Positions 26,813 to 34,242 of a stretch of 35,594 nucleotides of DNA are shown piece by piece; within the stretch, counting starts at the first letter, position 1, and each line of letters opens with the position of its first letter. The DNA is from Clostridium sp. (GTDB lineage: Bacteria; Bacillota; Clostridia; Clostridiales; Clostridiaceae), in contig NZ_JAENWM010000037.1 of the NCBI RefSeq assembly GCF_016650035.1, positions 1-35,594 on the forward strand. The letters are read 5' to 3'. Both the position numbers and the translations under genes were made by a program. The notes under the pieces were generated by a model. That model saw nothing but the letters and a program-made list of their open reading frames with translations, was not told the origin of the DNA and ran no database searches.

Positions 26813-27328
26813 CTATCGGATCGTTTTTTTCAAAATTAAAATATCCTTATCTTTACCATCTACTTCTAAAAAATTATTTGTTACTCTACTTATCTCAAAA
26901 TCATTATTTTCCCATAATTCCAGCATCTCTTTATTGTTAACCGAAACAAAAGTATAAAAATTGCGCATTCCATAATTTTCATATAAATGTGTTAAAAACT
27001 TATTAATAATTGATGTAGCAATATCCGTACTATATAATTCATATTCTAATAAATAACACATAATCCAGACTTCATTTGGGTTTTTAAATTCTATTCTACC
27101 TTTTATAATACCTATAAGTTCACTTCCAAATAAAACTTTAAGAAAATACTCACCCTCGCTGACGTAATACTCTAAATATCTTTCATAGAATTCCACAATA
27201 CCGTAATTCTTCTTAGCAGCTATGTTAAGAACTCGTTGATTATTAATCCATTTTTCAATTTTGAAGATATCTTCCTTTTCTACATTAACGATGCTAACAT
27301 CATGGGACACAATATCTATATTAAACAT
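26813..27328 (-). CDS. GNAT-like N-acetyltransferase
   Basis: The 171-residue protein looks like a GCN5-related acetyltransferase. It has an N-terminal strand-helix pair (VNVEKEDIFKIEKWINNQRV), a central FGSELIGIIKGRIEF hairpin, a VWIMCYLLEYELYSTDIATSIINKFL motif-A-like strand and helix, and an ending FVSVNNKEMLELWENNDFE typical of motif B. The usual RxxGxG/A acetyl-CoA loop is not clear, so binding is not certain. The ATG has GAGGTG 6 nt upstream. The substrate is unknown. It is a lone gene between the SPOR-domain gene and the Met-rich gene. Confidence 0.68.
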   Translation of the reverse strand: MFNIDIVSHDVSIVNVEKEDIFKIEKWINNQRVLNIAAKKNYGIVEFYERYLEYYVSEGEYFLKVLFGSELIGIIKGRIEFKNPNEVWIMCYLLEYELYSTDIATSIINKFLTHLYENYGMRNFYTFVSVNNKEMLELWENNDFEISRVTNNFLEVDGKDKDILILKKTIR

Positions 27329-27444
27329 ATTACACCTCTTCGATTTTACATGTCTTGAATAATTAAATTCTACGTTACTTTCAAATTTCCTTCAATAAAA
27401 AAGTTATATTATTAAAATTCAATTTTAAATTATTAAAACATAAT

Positions 27445-27480
27445 AAAAAATAATCCTATAAATTTTTACAGGATTATTTT
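27445..27480 (-). terminator. Terminator after the Met/Gly-rich gene
   Basis: AAATAATCCT (27448-27457) and AGGATTATTT (27470-27479) form a 10-bp stem followed by six T on the minus strand, after the gene ending at 27529. Confidence 0.82.
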
Positions 27481-27528
27481 ATAATTAATTGATTTTATGA
27501 TTTTATGTTAAATACTACCTATCAGGAT

Positions 27529-27966
27529 TTAATCATCTCTATACATAAATGTAAGCCTAACAATTCTTCTAACTAACCCCACAGCTCTTGTATAAGGTAT
27601 TCCACACCTAGTAAGCATTCTAAATATTCCAGGATTATATCTCTCAATCTTTCTTACAATGGAATCAACGTCATTGTGTTTAGGATTATACTGATTATAT
27701 CCCTGGTCATAAGGTTTTCTATCTCCATACATGTTTTGTTCACTTAATCCATAATCCTCATAACCACTCATATCTACATCTTCATATGGCATGCCCATCG
27801 GACTCGAACCATTCATAAACATACCCTCGTTATTAAATTGTCCCATTCCCATCCATGGGTCCATACCCATTTGATCAAATCCCTGCATCATAGATTCTAG
27901 TGGGACCATTTCATAATCTTCTTTATCCTCTATATCCTCAATATTTCTGTAATCTACCTTCATCAT
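27529..27966 (-). CDS. Met/Gly/Asp/Tyr-rich protein of unknown function
   Basis: I do not recognise the family. The 145-residue product has an acidic start (DYRNIEDIEDKEDYE). A low-complexity middle (about 20-90) is packed with Met, Gly, Asp, Asn and Tyr (MDPWMGMGQFNNEG, SPMGMPYEDVDMSGYEDYG). A compact basic C-terminal segment (about 105-145) includes SIVRKIERYNPGIFRM, one Cys and RAVGLVRRIVRLTFMYRDD. The disordered, sticky middle plus a conserved-looking tail resembles small spore-coat or outer-layer proteins of clostridia, but nothing here proves that. Two adjacent ATGs (27966 and 27963) follow GGAGGAAA; the second has better spacing. It has its own terminator. Confidence 0.8.
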   Translation of the reverse strand: MMKVDYRNIEDIEDKEDYEMVPLESMMQGFDQMGMDPWMGMGQFNNEGMFMNGSSPMGMPYEDVDMSGYEDYGLSEQNMYGDRKPYDQGYNQYNPKHNDVDSIVRKIERYNPGIFRMLTRCGIPYTRAVGLVRRIVRLTFMYRDD

Positions 27967-28055
27967 TTTCCTCCTTATTTACCATATTACTAATACATTA
28001 CCAATTTATGCTGAAATCACTGTTTTGATACTAACTTTTATAATAATTTTACAAA

Positions 28056-28091
28056 AAAATAAAGTGGATGTAATTACACCCACTTTATTTA
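28056..28091 (-). terminator. Terminator after the 40-residue small gene
   Basis: AAATAAAGTGG and CCCACTTTATTT, with an inner ATGTAA/TTACA pair, make a long stem followed by seven T on the minus strand. It sits 21 nt after the small gene's stop codon. Confidence 0.82.
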
Positions 28092-28111
28092 ACACTATTT
28101 ATTTAGCTCTT

Positions 28112-28234
28112 CTATTTTAATCCCCTTACTGGTTTTCTCATGTTACTATCACCGTTCATTGTAACCGGATTATTTCCTTTTTCTTCATATGATTTTATCT
28201 GTTTTATATTAGGTTTATTTTTTTTATTTTTCAT
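28112..28234 (-). CDS. Small 40-residue basic protein
   Basis: An ATG-initiated frame encodes 40 residues, beginning MKNKKNKPNIKQIKSYEEKG and ending NMRKPVRGLK. It is preceded by AGAGGTG at 6-7 nt and followed by a strong terminator, which together support a real small gene. It is hydrophilic, highly basic at both ends, with no membrane segment and no Cys. I do not recognise a family. Small basic proteins of this size occur among clostridial sporulation products (SASP- or coat-related), but no motif supports that assignment. Confidence 0.68.
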   Translation of the reverse strand: MKNKKNKPNIKQIKSYEEKGNNPVTMNGDSNMRKPVRGLK

Positions 28235-28320
28235 AAACAACACCTCTCTCAGATGTTAGTTTTCCCGAATTTCTTTTAAAAATTCACTATTTATAGATTC
28301 TTCTGTTTTTTTTTAAAAAC

Positions 28321-28350
28321 AAAAAAAAATAGAAGTATTTCTACTTCTAC
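28321..28350 (-). terminator. Terminator of tRNA-Leu(AAG)
   Basis: TAGAAGTA-GAAA-TACTTCTA followed by nine T on the minus strand is a textbook tetraloop terminator, 28 nt beyond the tRNA 3' end. Confidence 0.88.
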
Positions 28351-28377
28351 TCTTAACATTCTAATAATATAAATATT

Positions 28378-28459
28378 TGGTGCGAAAGACGGGACTTGAA
28401 CCCGTACGGTCTCCCACATGTCCCTTAAACATGCGCGTCTGCCATTCCGCCACTCTCGC
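28378..28459 (-). tRNA. tRNA-Leu (anticodon AAG)
   Basis: The minus strand folds as a class II tRNA. The acceptor GCGAGAG pairs with CTTTCGC (one G-U) and the D stem GCG pairs with CGC. The anticodon arm is CATGT-TTAAGGG-ACATG, with an 11-nt variable region. The T arm is ACGGG-TTCAAGT-CCCGT. Discriminator A and an encoded CCA (28378-28380) complete it. Loop positions 34-36 read AAG, decoding CUU, with G37 as usual for Leu. A34 is uncommon in bacteria outside tRNA-Arg(ACG) and would need deamination to inosine by TadA. Its own promoter and terminator flank it. Confidence 0.92.
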
Positions 28460-28522
28460 AAATGTTACTTACCTAAAGGATAATTAATCTCATAGTCATA
28501 TGCCCTTACAACTACAAGATTT

Positions 28523-28552
28523 ATTATATATCAGTTTTATGTGAACTGTCAA
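28523..28552 (-). promoter_or_regulatory. Promoter of tRNA-Leu(AAG)
   Basis: On the minus strand a perfect TTGACA (28547-28552) and a perfect TATAAT (28523-28528) are separated by 18 nt. This is the strongest promoter match in the window, about 57 nt before the mature tRNA 5' end. Confidence 0.82.
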
Positions 28553-28567
28553 TAATTTTTATCCAAT

Positions 28568-29128
28568 TTACTGAAGTTTATCATCATATAGCTTTAAATA
28601 AATATTATAATTCGTTTTTACCTTTTTCACATATTTATCTGTTTCTTCAAATGGTATGTTGTCTATTGTCACCCCATCTTTTGAGTATTCACTATCCTTA
28701 AGCCACTTTTGCACATTTCCACGTCCACCATTATAAGCTGCCAAAACCAAATCGATATTACCATCAAATTCTTTGTTTAAATTATTTAAATACCAACATC
28801 CCATAGCAATATTAATTTCAGGGTCATTTAATTTTTCCATATTAAAATCCTTTAATTTCATGCTCTCAGCAATCCAAACTGCCGATTCAGGCATTATCTG
28901 CATAAGTCCATAAGCACCTCTAGGAGAAACAGCATCCTTCTTAAAATCACTTTCCGTTCTAATCACAGCTGCAGCTAAATGAGGGTCTACATCATACCTT
29001 TGTGAATAGACTATTATATAGTTTTCATATTTTACTGAGTAAAAATGTTTAAAAATACTTTTTATATTAAGCAATATAACTATAAAGAAAATTAAGAATA
29101 AAAATTTTATAACTTTTTTAAATTTCAT
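28568..29128 (-). CDS. Lytic transglycosylase (SLT family)
   Basis: The 186-residue protein cleaves the MurNAc-GlcNAc bond of peptidoglycan with formation of 1,6-anhydroMurNAc. A membrane or signal segment (about 7-22) is followed by the SLT lysozyme-like fold. It has the catalytic Glu in AAVIRTESDFKKDAVSPRGA, then GLMQIMPESAVWIAE, AMGCWYLNNL and LVLAAYNGGRGNVQKWL. It lacks the soluble alpha-toroid of Slt70, like YjbJ- or CwlQ-type small enzymes. It overlaps the end of coaE by 11 nt and is the last gene of the polA operon. Confidence 0.93.
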   Translation of the reverse strand: MKFKKVIKFLFLIFFIVILLNIKSIFKHFYSVKYENYIIVYSQRYDVDPHLAAAVIRTESDFKKDAVSPRGAYGLMQIMPESAVWIAESMKLKDFNMEKLNDPEINIAMGCWYLNNLNKEFDGNIDLVLAAYNGGRGNVQKWLKDSEYSKDGVTIDNIPFEETDKYVKKVKTNYNIYLKLYDDKLQ

Positions 29129-29735
29129 AACTTTTCACATTTAACCTTTCTAGCTTCGTAATAATAAAATCTACTTGTAACTTTGTGTTTTCAAGACTTC
29201 CTTCATTATCAATAATAAAATCCGCAAACTTCTTCTTTTCATCTATTGGCATTTGAGCTCTAATTCTATCTATTACTTGATCTATTTTTAAAGTATCTCT
29301 ACTCATAACCCTTTGAATTTGAACTTCCCTACTTGCCCACACTAATATAGTTTTGTCCATAATAGTATGTAAGTTATTTTCTATTAAAGTAGGTGCATCT
29401 AAAAAACACAATTCACAATTATTTTCTTCGTATTTCTTTACCCTTAGATGTATCTCACTTAATATATAAGGCATCATTATATTTTCAAGTTTTTTTCTTC
29501 GCTTTTCACTCTTAAATATATAATTTCCAAACTCTTTACGCATAAGTTTATCATTTTCGCTAAAAAACTCATACCCAAATTCCTCTTTAATTTGACTAAG
29601 CACCTCAGGGTATAGTATAAAAACCTCTTTAGCTACAATATCTGCATCAACAATGGGAAAGCATTTATTTCTTATCATATTAGTTACAGTGCTCTTTCCA
29701 CTACCTATCCCACCTGTTATTCCAACCTTTAGCAT
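29118..29735 (-). CDS. coaE: Dephospho-CoA kinase
   Basis: CoaE phosphorylates the 3'-hydroxyl of dephospho-CoA in the last step of coenzyme A synthesis. The 205 residues start VGITGGIGSGKSTVTNMI, a P-loop typical of the family. IVDADIVAKEVF follows, with DAPTLIENNLHTIMD and the lid RDTLKIDQVIDRIRAQMPIDEKKKFADFIIDNEGS. Size is normal. It starts 20 nt after polA with a GGGGGTGG site, a frequent Firmicute neighbour. Confidence 0.96.
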   Translation of the reverse strand: MLKVGITGGIGSGKSTVTNMIRNKCFPIVDADIVAKEVFILYPEVLSQIKEEFGYEFFSENDKLMRKEFGNYIFKSEKRRKKLENIMMPYILSEIHLRVKKYEENNCELCFLDAPTLIENNLHTIMDKTILVWASREVQIQRVMSRDTLKIDQVIDRIRAQMPIDEKKKFADFIIDNEGSLENTKLQVDFIITKLERLNVKSYEI

Positions 29736-29755
29736 TTTCCACCCCCATTTTTTAA

Positions 29756-32371
29756 TTACTTAGCCTCATACCAAGTTTCTCCTATGCTTATTTCTACTTC
29801 TAGAGGAACTGAAAGTTTAATAACATTTTCCATCTGCTGCTTTACTAAATCCTCAACCTGTTTTAGCTCATCCTTATACACATTTAATATTAATTCATCG
29901 TGTACTTGAAGAATTAGTGTACTCTTTAATCCTTCTTCTTTTAATTTATGAAATACATTCACCATGGCCAGTTTAATAATATCTGCCGCACTACCCTGAA
30001 TAGGAGTATTCATGGCAAGTCTTTTTCCAAAAGACTGTACAATTTTATTGGAAGAATTTATTTCAAATATAAATCTTCTTCTATTCAAAATTGTAGTAAC
30101 ACTACTGTTTTTCTCAGCTTCAACTACTATATCTTCCATATATTTTTTAACATTTGGATATCTTGAAAAATAAGTTTCTATATAGGTTTTAGCTTCTTTT
30201 CTAGATACATTTATATCCTTAGCTAAACTAAATTCTCCAATACCATATACTATGCCAAAGTTTACAGCTTTAGCATTACTTCTCATTTGGGATGTAACCT
30301 CTTCTATAGGCACATTAAATACCTCAGAGGCAGTTTTTGTATGAATATCCTCATGTTTAATAAAAGCCTGTGTTAAATTTTCATCACTGGCTATATGAGC
30401 AAGGACCCTAAGCTCTATTTGTGAATAATCCGCCGATAAAATAACACACTGATCATTATGAGGTATGAACACACGTCTTATTGCTCTACCCATTTCATTT
30501 CTTATTGGAATGTTTTGCAAATTAGGCTCAGTACTTGACAGTCTTCCAGTTGTTGTAACTGTTTGAGTAAAGTTCGAATGCACTCTAGAATCTGTGTCAA
30601 TTACTGCTTGTAGACCCTCTATGTAAGTAGAAAAAATCTTTGTAAGTCCTCTATAGCGAGTGATTTCTTTAATAATAGGATGTTTATCTGCTAAGGCCTC
30701 TAATACCTCTGCATTAGTTGAATATCCTGTTTTTGTTTTCTTTATAACAGGTAAATCTAATTTCTCAAATAATATTTTACCTAGTTGTTTTGGAGATTTG
30801 ATATTAAATTCTTCCCCAGATAGTTCATAAATAGTGCTTTCCATTTCATTTATATCTATGGCAAATTTTTTACCTAATTCTGATAGTTTATCCTTGTCTA
30901 TTTTAAAACCTTCTGCTTCCATATATGATATAGCCTCGGTTAGTGGTTGCTCTACCGTGTATAGAAGTTCTCCCATATCATACTCTTCAATCTTCTTTTC
31001 TAATATATCATAAATCCTTTTTAAAAGCGCTACTTTATTAATCCCCTTTTCATTGCCTTCCCCGGAGATAGTAATTCTAAGGTTAGTCTCAATAAGTGTT
31101 TCTAAACTGTACTCGCTTTTAGCTGAATCCAACAAATAAGCTGCAAGTTCAGTATCGAATTTCACTCCACGTAGTACAATACCCTCTTTATTAAGAGCAG
31201 TATAAGTATTTTTAATGGAATGGCACACCTTTTTAATATCGTTATTCTCAAGAATAATTTTTAAATAACTTATAGTTTTTTCTTTATCCTCACTAAATAA
31301 CTCCTGGATCACAATGCAATAATTTTCTTCATTATAATTAATGTATATGTTGTTTACGCTAATTTTAGAAAACACATTGGCGTCTTTAATCTCAAATATT
31401 ATATAAACAGTATCTTTAATTTTATCCACAAGTTCTAGAAAAGCTTCTAGTTTATCCACCACTTTAAACTCCGCAGAAAAAACTTCCTCAATTGAATCCT
31501 CATCATCTGGTATTTTAGCTATTAGTGATTTAAATTGTAATTTATAGAATAAATCTTTTACAGCACGAACATCATATTTGTCTTTTGATTTAATTGATTC
31601 TAAATCCATTTCCATAGGCACGCAAGTAATAATAGTTGCTAACTTCTTACTGAAAATAGCCTGTTCACTATAAGTTGTTAAATTTTCTATAAGTTTTTTA
31701 CCACTAAGCTTATCAATATTCATTAGAAGATTTTCTATACTCTTATACTCTTTAATAAGCTTATAAGCCGTTTTTTCACCAATTCCTGGTACACCTGGTA
31801 TATTATCCGAAGCATCCCCCATTAGTCCCTTTACGTCTATAAATTCCGTAGGGGTTACGCCGTAGTCCTCTATCATGCGTTTTCTATCATAAATTTCTTT
31901 TTCAGACATTCCTTTTTTGTTTATTACAATTTTAACATTATCTGTTGCAAGCTGAAGTGCATCTCTATCTCCTGTTACTATAAACACTTCAAGTCCTTGT
32001 TCTTCTGCAAATACAGATAACGTTCCTATTAAATCATCCGCTTCATATCCATCTAACTCAAAAATATCTATAGCCATTTTCTCTAAAAGATCGCGAACTA
32101 TTGAAAACTGTCCTTTAAGCTCATCAGGCATTTTCTTTCGGCCCGCCTTATAGTCCTTATACTCTTCATGACGAAAAGTAGGTGCCTTCCTATCAAAAGT
32201 TGTAACGATATAATCTGGCTTAAACTCCTCTTTCATCTTTAAAAGCATACCCGTAAAGCCATAAACCGCATTAGTATATATTCCATCTGAATTTGTTAGG
32301 GCTGGTAATGCATAAAAAGCTCTATACATAAGACTGTGCCCATCCAAAATTAATAATCTTTCCTTAGACAT
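29756..32371 (-). CDS. polA: DNA polymerase I
   Basis: PolA fills gaps and removes RNA primers. The 871 residues contain the 5' nuclease domain (about 1-290: LILDGHSLMYRAFYAL, LDGYEADDLIGTL, VTGDRDALQLA, GDASDNIPGVPGIGEKTA). A 3'-5' exonuclease-like domain occupies about 315-470. The polymerase domain fills about 470-871 (TGRLSSTEPNLQNIPIRNEMG, motif A ADYSQIELRVLAH, the RSNAKAVNFGIVYGIGEF O-helix and motif C LQVHDELILNV). In the exonuclease domain the usual DxE pair is replaced (IIFEIKDANVF), so proofreading should be absent, as in other Firmicute PolA proteins. The ATG has AGAAGGG upstream. It heads the operon with coaE and slt. Confidence 0.96.
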   Translation of the reverse strand: MSKERLLILDGHSLMYRAFYALPALTNSDGIYTNAVYGFTGMLLKMKEEFKPDYIVTTFDRKAPTFRHEEYKDYKAGRKKMPDELKGQFSIVRDLLEKMAIDIFELDGYEADDLIGTLSVFAEEQGLEVFIVTGDRDALQLATDNVKIVINKKGMSEKEIYDRKRMIEDYGVTPTEFIDVKGLMGDASDNIPGVPGIGEKTAYKLIKEYKSIENLLMNIDKLSGKKLIENLTTYSEQAIFSKKLATIITCVPMEMDLESIKSKDKYDVRAVKDLFYKLQFKSLIAKIPDDEDSIEEVFSAEFKVVDKLEAFLELVDKIKDTVYIIFEIKDANVFSKISVNNIYINYNEENYCIVIQELFSEDKEKTISYLKIILENNDIKKVCHSIKNTYTALNKEGIVLRGVKFDTELAAYLLDSAKSEYSLETLIETNLRITISGEGNEKGINKVALLKRIYDILEKKIEEYDMGELLYTVEQPLTEAISYMEAEGFKIDKDKLSELGKKFAIDINEMESTIYELSGEEFNIKSPKQLGKILFEKLDLPVIKKTKTGYSTNAEVLEALADKHPIIKEITRYRGLTKIFSTYIEGLQAVIDTDSRVHSNFTQTVTTTGRLSSTEPNLQNIPIRNEMGRAIRRVFIPHNDQCVILSADYSQIELRVLAHIASDENLTQAFIKHEDIHTKTASEVFNVPIEEVTSQMRSNAKAVNFGIVYGIGEFSLAKDINVSRKEAKTYIETYFSRYPNVKKYMEDIVVEAEKNSSVTTILNRRRFIFEINSSNKIVQSFGKRLAMNTPIQGSAADIIKLAMVNVFHKLKEEGLKSTLILQVHDELILNVYKDELKQVEDLVKQQMENVIKLSVPLEVEISIGETWYEAK

Positions 32372-32598
32372 GGTAAATCCCTTCTTTCTACTAGTTTTAC
32401 AACTTAATATATTATATCAATAATAATTTCAACTTCACAATTAATTATATTCACTATATTAGCAATTCTACTTTTACTTTAGTTTTGCCTTATCACTAAA
32501 CAATTATAACAGTTTATGCTGTGATATAACAATGGTATGAGCTAAAAACTAGCAAATTTTTTGAGAACAAACTTTATATACGAAATATACTATATCTA

Positions 32599-32627
32599 TT
32601 GCATTAATTATTAATATATGGTAAAAT
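32599..32627 (+). promoter_or_regulatory. Promoter of tRNA-Leu(CAA)
   Basis: TTGCAT (32599-32604) and TAAAAT (32622-32627) are 17 nt apart, and a TGG before the -10 gives an extended motif. They lie about 17 nt upstream of the tRNA 5' end. The rest of the 272-nt polA/tRNA divergent space shows nothing further that I can name. Confidence 0.6.
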
Positions 32628-32643
32628 AAATTTTGTCAGACAT

Positions 32644-32730
32644 GCCGAAGTGGTGGAACTGGCAGACGCGCTGGACTCAAAATCCAGTGGTAGCAATACC
32701 GTGCGGGTTCGATTCCCGCCTCCGGCACCA
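32644..32730 (+). tRNA. tRNA-Leu (anticodon CAA)
   Basis: An 87-nt class II tRNA with encoded CCA. The anticodon arm CTGGA-CTCAAAA-TCCAG gives CAA at 34-36, decoding UUG. A long variable arm follows (TGGTAGCAATACCGT region), then T arm GCGGG-TTCGATT-CCCGC. The acceptor arms are GCCGAAG and CTCCGGC, which pair except for an A-C mismatch at position 5-68. The gene marks the border between core and accessory DNA. Confidence 0.95.
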
Positions 32731-32742
32731 TGTATATTAAGG

Positions 32743-32789
32743 AAAGACTGTATCACTTAGTTTAAGAGCTATGTGATGCAGTCTTTTTT
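32743..32789 (+). terminator. Terminator of tRNA-Leu(CAA)
   Basis: AAGACTGTATCAC and GTGATGCAGTCTT form a 13-bp stem with one G-U pair, followed by six T on the plus strand, 13 nt after the tRNA. Confidence 0.85.
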
Positions 32790-32794
32790 ATTAG

Positions 32795-32816
32795 TTTGCA
32801 ACAATATTTGCAACAA
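32795..32816. repeat. Tandem direct repeat TTTGCAACAA, two copies
   Basis: Two exact copies of TTTGCAACAA start 12 nt apart, shortly after the tRNA-Leu(CAA) terminator. Repeats of this sort are common beside phage-type integration sites, but no integrase gene is present. Confidence 0.6.
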
Positions 32817-32973
32817 CTAGATTAAACTTATTTATAACTTACTAAAATTTTTAACTTTGCTCTCTATTTGTAATACTTTAAAATGTATAAAATTATATTG
32901 GCTTATTAGAGAAAATTATGGAGCTGTATTCTATTAATATACCCAAAAGGAAGTAACGGTTACTAGGTTTCTA

Positions 32974-33018
32974 TGGTGCGTCGTACATAAGTCGAACCCA
33001 CGAACTTCAGATTCGGAA
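32974..33018 (-). pseudogene. 3' half of a tRNA-Arg(CCG), degenerate
   Basis: On the minus strand the sequence begins with anticodon loop TTCCGAA (CCG at 34-36). It continues with TCTGA, a 5-nt variable loop, GTGGG-TTCGACT, a 5-nt 3' T-stem, ACGACGC, discriminator A and CCA. All lengths are exactly those of a normal tRNA 3' half. The 3' side of the T stem (TATGT) no longer pairs properly with GTGGG. No D arm or 5' acceptor strand is found on the other side of the anticodon loop. Such halves are typically left at attachment sites of integrated elements. It lies in the 32,790-33,531 gene-free stretch, which otherwise has only short repeats and the vanZ promoter. Confidence 0.72.
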
Positions 33019-33119
33019 GAAGCCGTTTTTATTAAGTTTAGATAACCTCCGAACCCTTATAAATAGCCTTTTTACTTTTTAACTAAGTTTAGGTAATACC
33101 TATTTGTTTTAAACTATAA

Positions 33120-33140
33120 GGGGCAAAAAAAGGTGCAAAA
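33120..33140. repeat. Tandem repeat GGKGCAAAA, two copies
   Basis: GGGGCAAAA (33120-33128) and GGTGCAAAA (33132-33140) start 12 nt apart, the same period as the TTTGCAACAA pair further left. The role is unknown. Confidence 0.5.
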
Positions 33141-33283
33141 TTAATTTACCTTTATCTATATAACAATTAATTAAATTTTGATATCAAAAAGTTTCTATAA
33201 ACTTCCGCATCTCCATATTTAAATTGCCTATTCAATAGTTGTTTGAATAAAAAAATACCGCTCAGTTAAGAAAGCCTAAAAAA

Positions 33284-33380
33284 GAACTTGATAAGTTCGC
33301 GTTTTATCAACCAAAAGTTCGCTTTTCATGTAAGTTTAGTGTTGTCACTTTTCAAACGTAGTAATATAGCTAAAGTTCGC
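33284..33380. repeat. AAGTTCGC repeats in a non-coding stretch
   Basis: AAGTTCGC occurs three times (33293, 33315 and 33373) within 88 nt. The first copy overlaps a perfect inverted repeat GAACTTGATAAGTTC (33284-33298). The stretch is upstream of the vanZ promoter and could hold regulator-binding sites. Confidence 0.5.
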
Positions 33381-33442
33381 CTATTACATTAAACACGAAC
33401 TCTCACATAAAAAAAAGGGTATATCACCATATTTTAAACAAG

Positions 33443-33471
33443 TTTTAAATAACGGAAAATTATGATACAAT
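33443..33471 (+). promoter_or_regulatory. Promoter of the VanZ-family gene
   Basis: TTTTAA (33443-33448), a 17-nt spacer and TACAAT (33466-33471) with an extended TGA before it. A leader of about 54 nt would follow up to the start codon. Confidence 0.5.
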
Positions 33472-33531
33472 TTTTAAGTAAGAAAGTATATAAATATATA
33501 TAAATTTAAGGTGGGTAGGAGGGGTTCATAA

Positions 33532-34242
33532 ATGATGTATATTACTCGTAATTTAATTTTGATAACACCATTTTTTATTATTTCAATACCATTTGTAATA
33601 ATACATAGAATTTTAGAAATAAAAAAACGTCAGTATTTAGGGATTAAAACAACAAGTTATAAAGAAGTAGGGGTTATTTCATTAATGTACTCATTAATCC
33701 TTATAGGAATAGTAACATTTGGTACAAGTATAAATTTTTTTGATATACAGTATATTGCCCAACATATTAATGAATCAATAAAAAATATAAACTTTATTCC
33801 ATTCAAAGGAATGATAGAATTTGGAGTACATGGGTTTATAAATATTTTCGGAAATATTTTTATATTTATGCCCTTTGGATTTTGTGCTGCATTACTCTCT
33901 CGAAAAGAAAAAAAGATAAAACATATAGTTTTAGTAGGCATTGGTATATCGCTTGGTATTGAAATTATTCAGATTTTTATAGTTAGATCTTCAGACATTA
34001 ATGATCTTATTTTGAATACTTTAGGTACTTTTTTAGGTTTGAGTTTATTGAATTTATTCGAAAAATATTTTCCTGATTTTGTTTATAAATTCACCATTAA
34101 TAAACCCAAAAATGAAGTAACAATAAAAAATAATAGAAAGATCAATATAATTACAATATTGCAAATAGCTATTTGGATTACTTTACTTGTTAATCTAAGA
34201 GATATAGCTATGGGATTTTATCAGTTTAAATTTCTAAAGTAG
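33532..34242 (+). CDS. VanZ-family membrane protein
   Basis: The 236-residue protein has five hydrophobic segments and the VanZ family pattern: INFIPFKGMIEFG, then GFINIFGNIFIFMPFGFCAAL, GISLGIEIIQIF with its Glu, and SSDINDLILNTLGTFLGL with the DxND-like motif. VanZ of enterococci gives low-level teicoplanin resistance; most family members have no known resistance role. Compared with the short VanZ core there is an extra N-terminal membrane segment and a C-terminal hydrophobic segment (about 205-222). The ATG has a GGAGGGG site. It is the only intact plus-strand gene of the accessory end. No vanA or vanH genes are near. Confidence 0.85.
   Translation: MMYITRNLILITPFFIISIPFVIIHRILEIKKRQYLGIKTTSYKEVGVISLMYSLILIGIVTFGTSINFFDIQYIAQHINESIKNINFIPFKGMIEFGVHGFINIFGNIFIFMPFGFCAALLSRKEKKIKHIVLVGIGISLGIEIIQIFIVRSSDINDLILNTLGTFLGLSLLNLFEKYFPDFVYKFTINKPKNEVTIKNNRKINIITILQIAIWITLLVNLRDIAMGFYQFKFLK

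Noticed and set aside
29756-32371. Loss of PolA proofreading as a novelty
   Set aside because: The exonuclease DxE pair is indeed replaced, but this is usual for Firmicute DNA polymerase I.
33284-33298. LexA (SOS) box
   Set aside because: GAACTTGATAAGTTC has a 7-nt space between half sites, not the 4-nt space of the Gram-positive GAAC-N4-GTTC box.
33532-34242. Glycopeptide resistance gene
   Set aside because: It is VanZ family only; no vanHAX genes are present and most such proteins have no shown resistance role.
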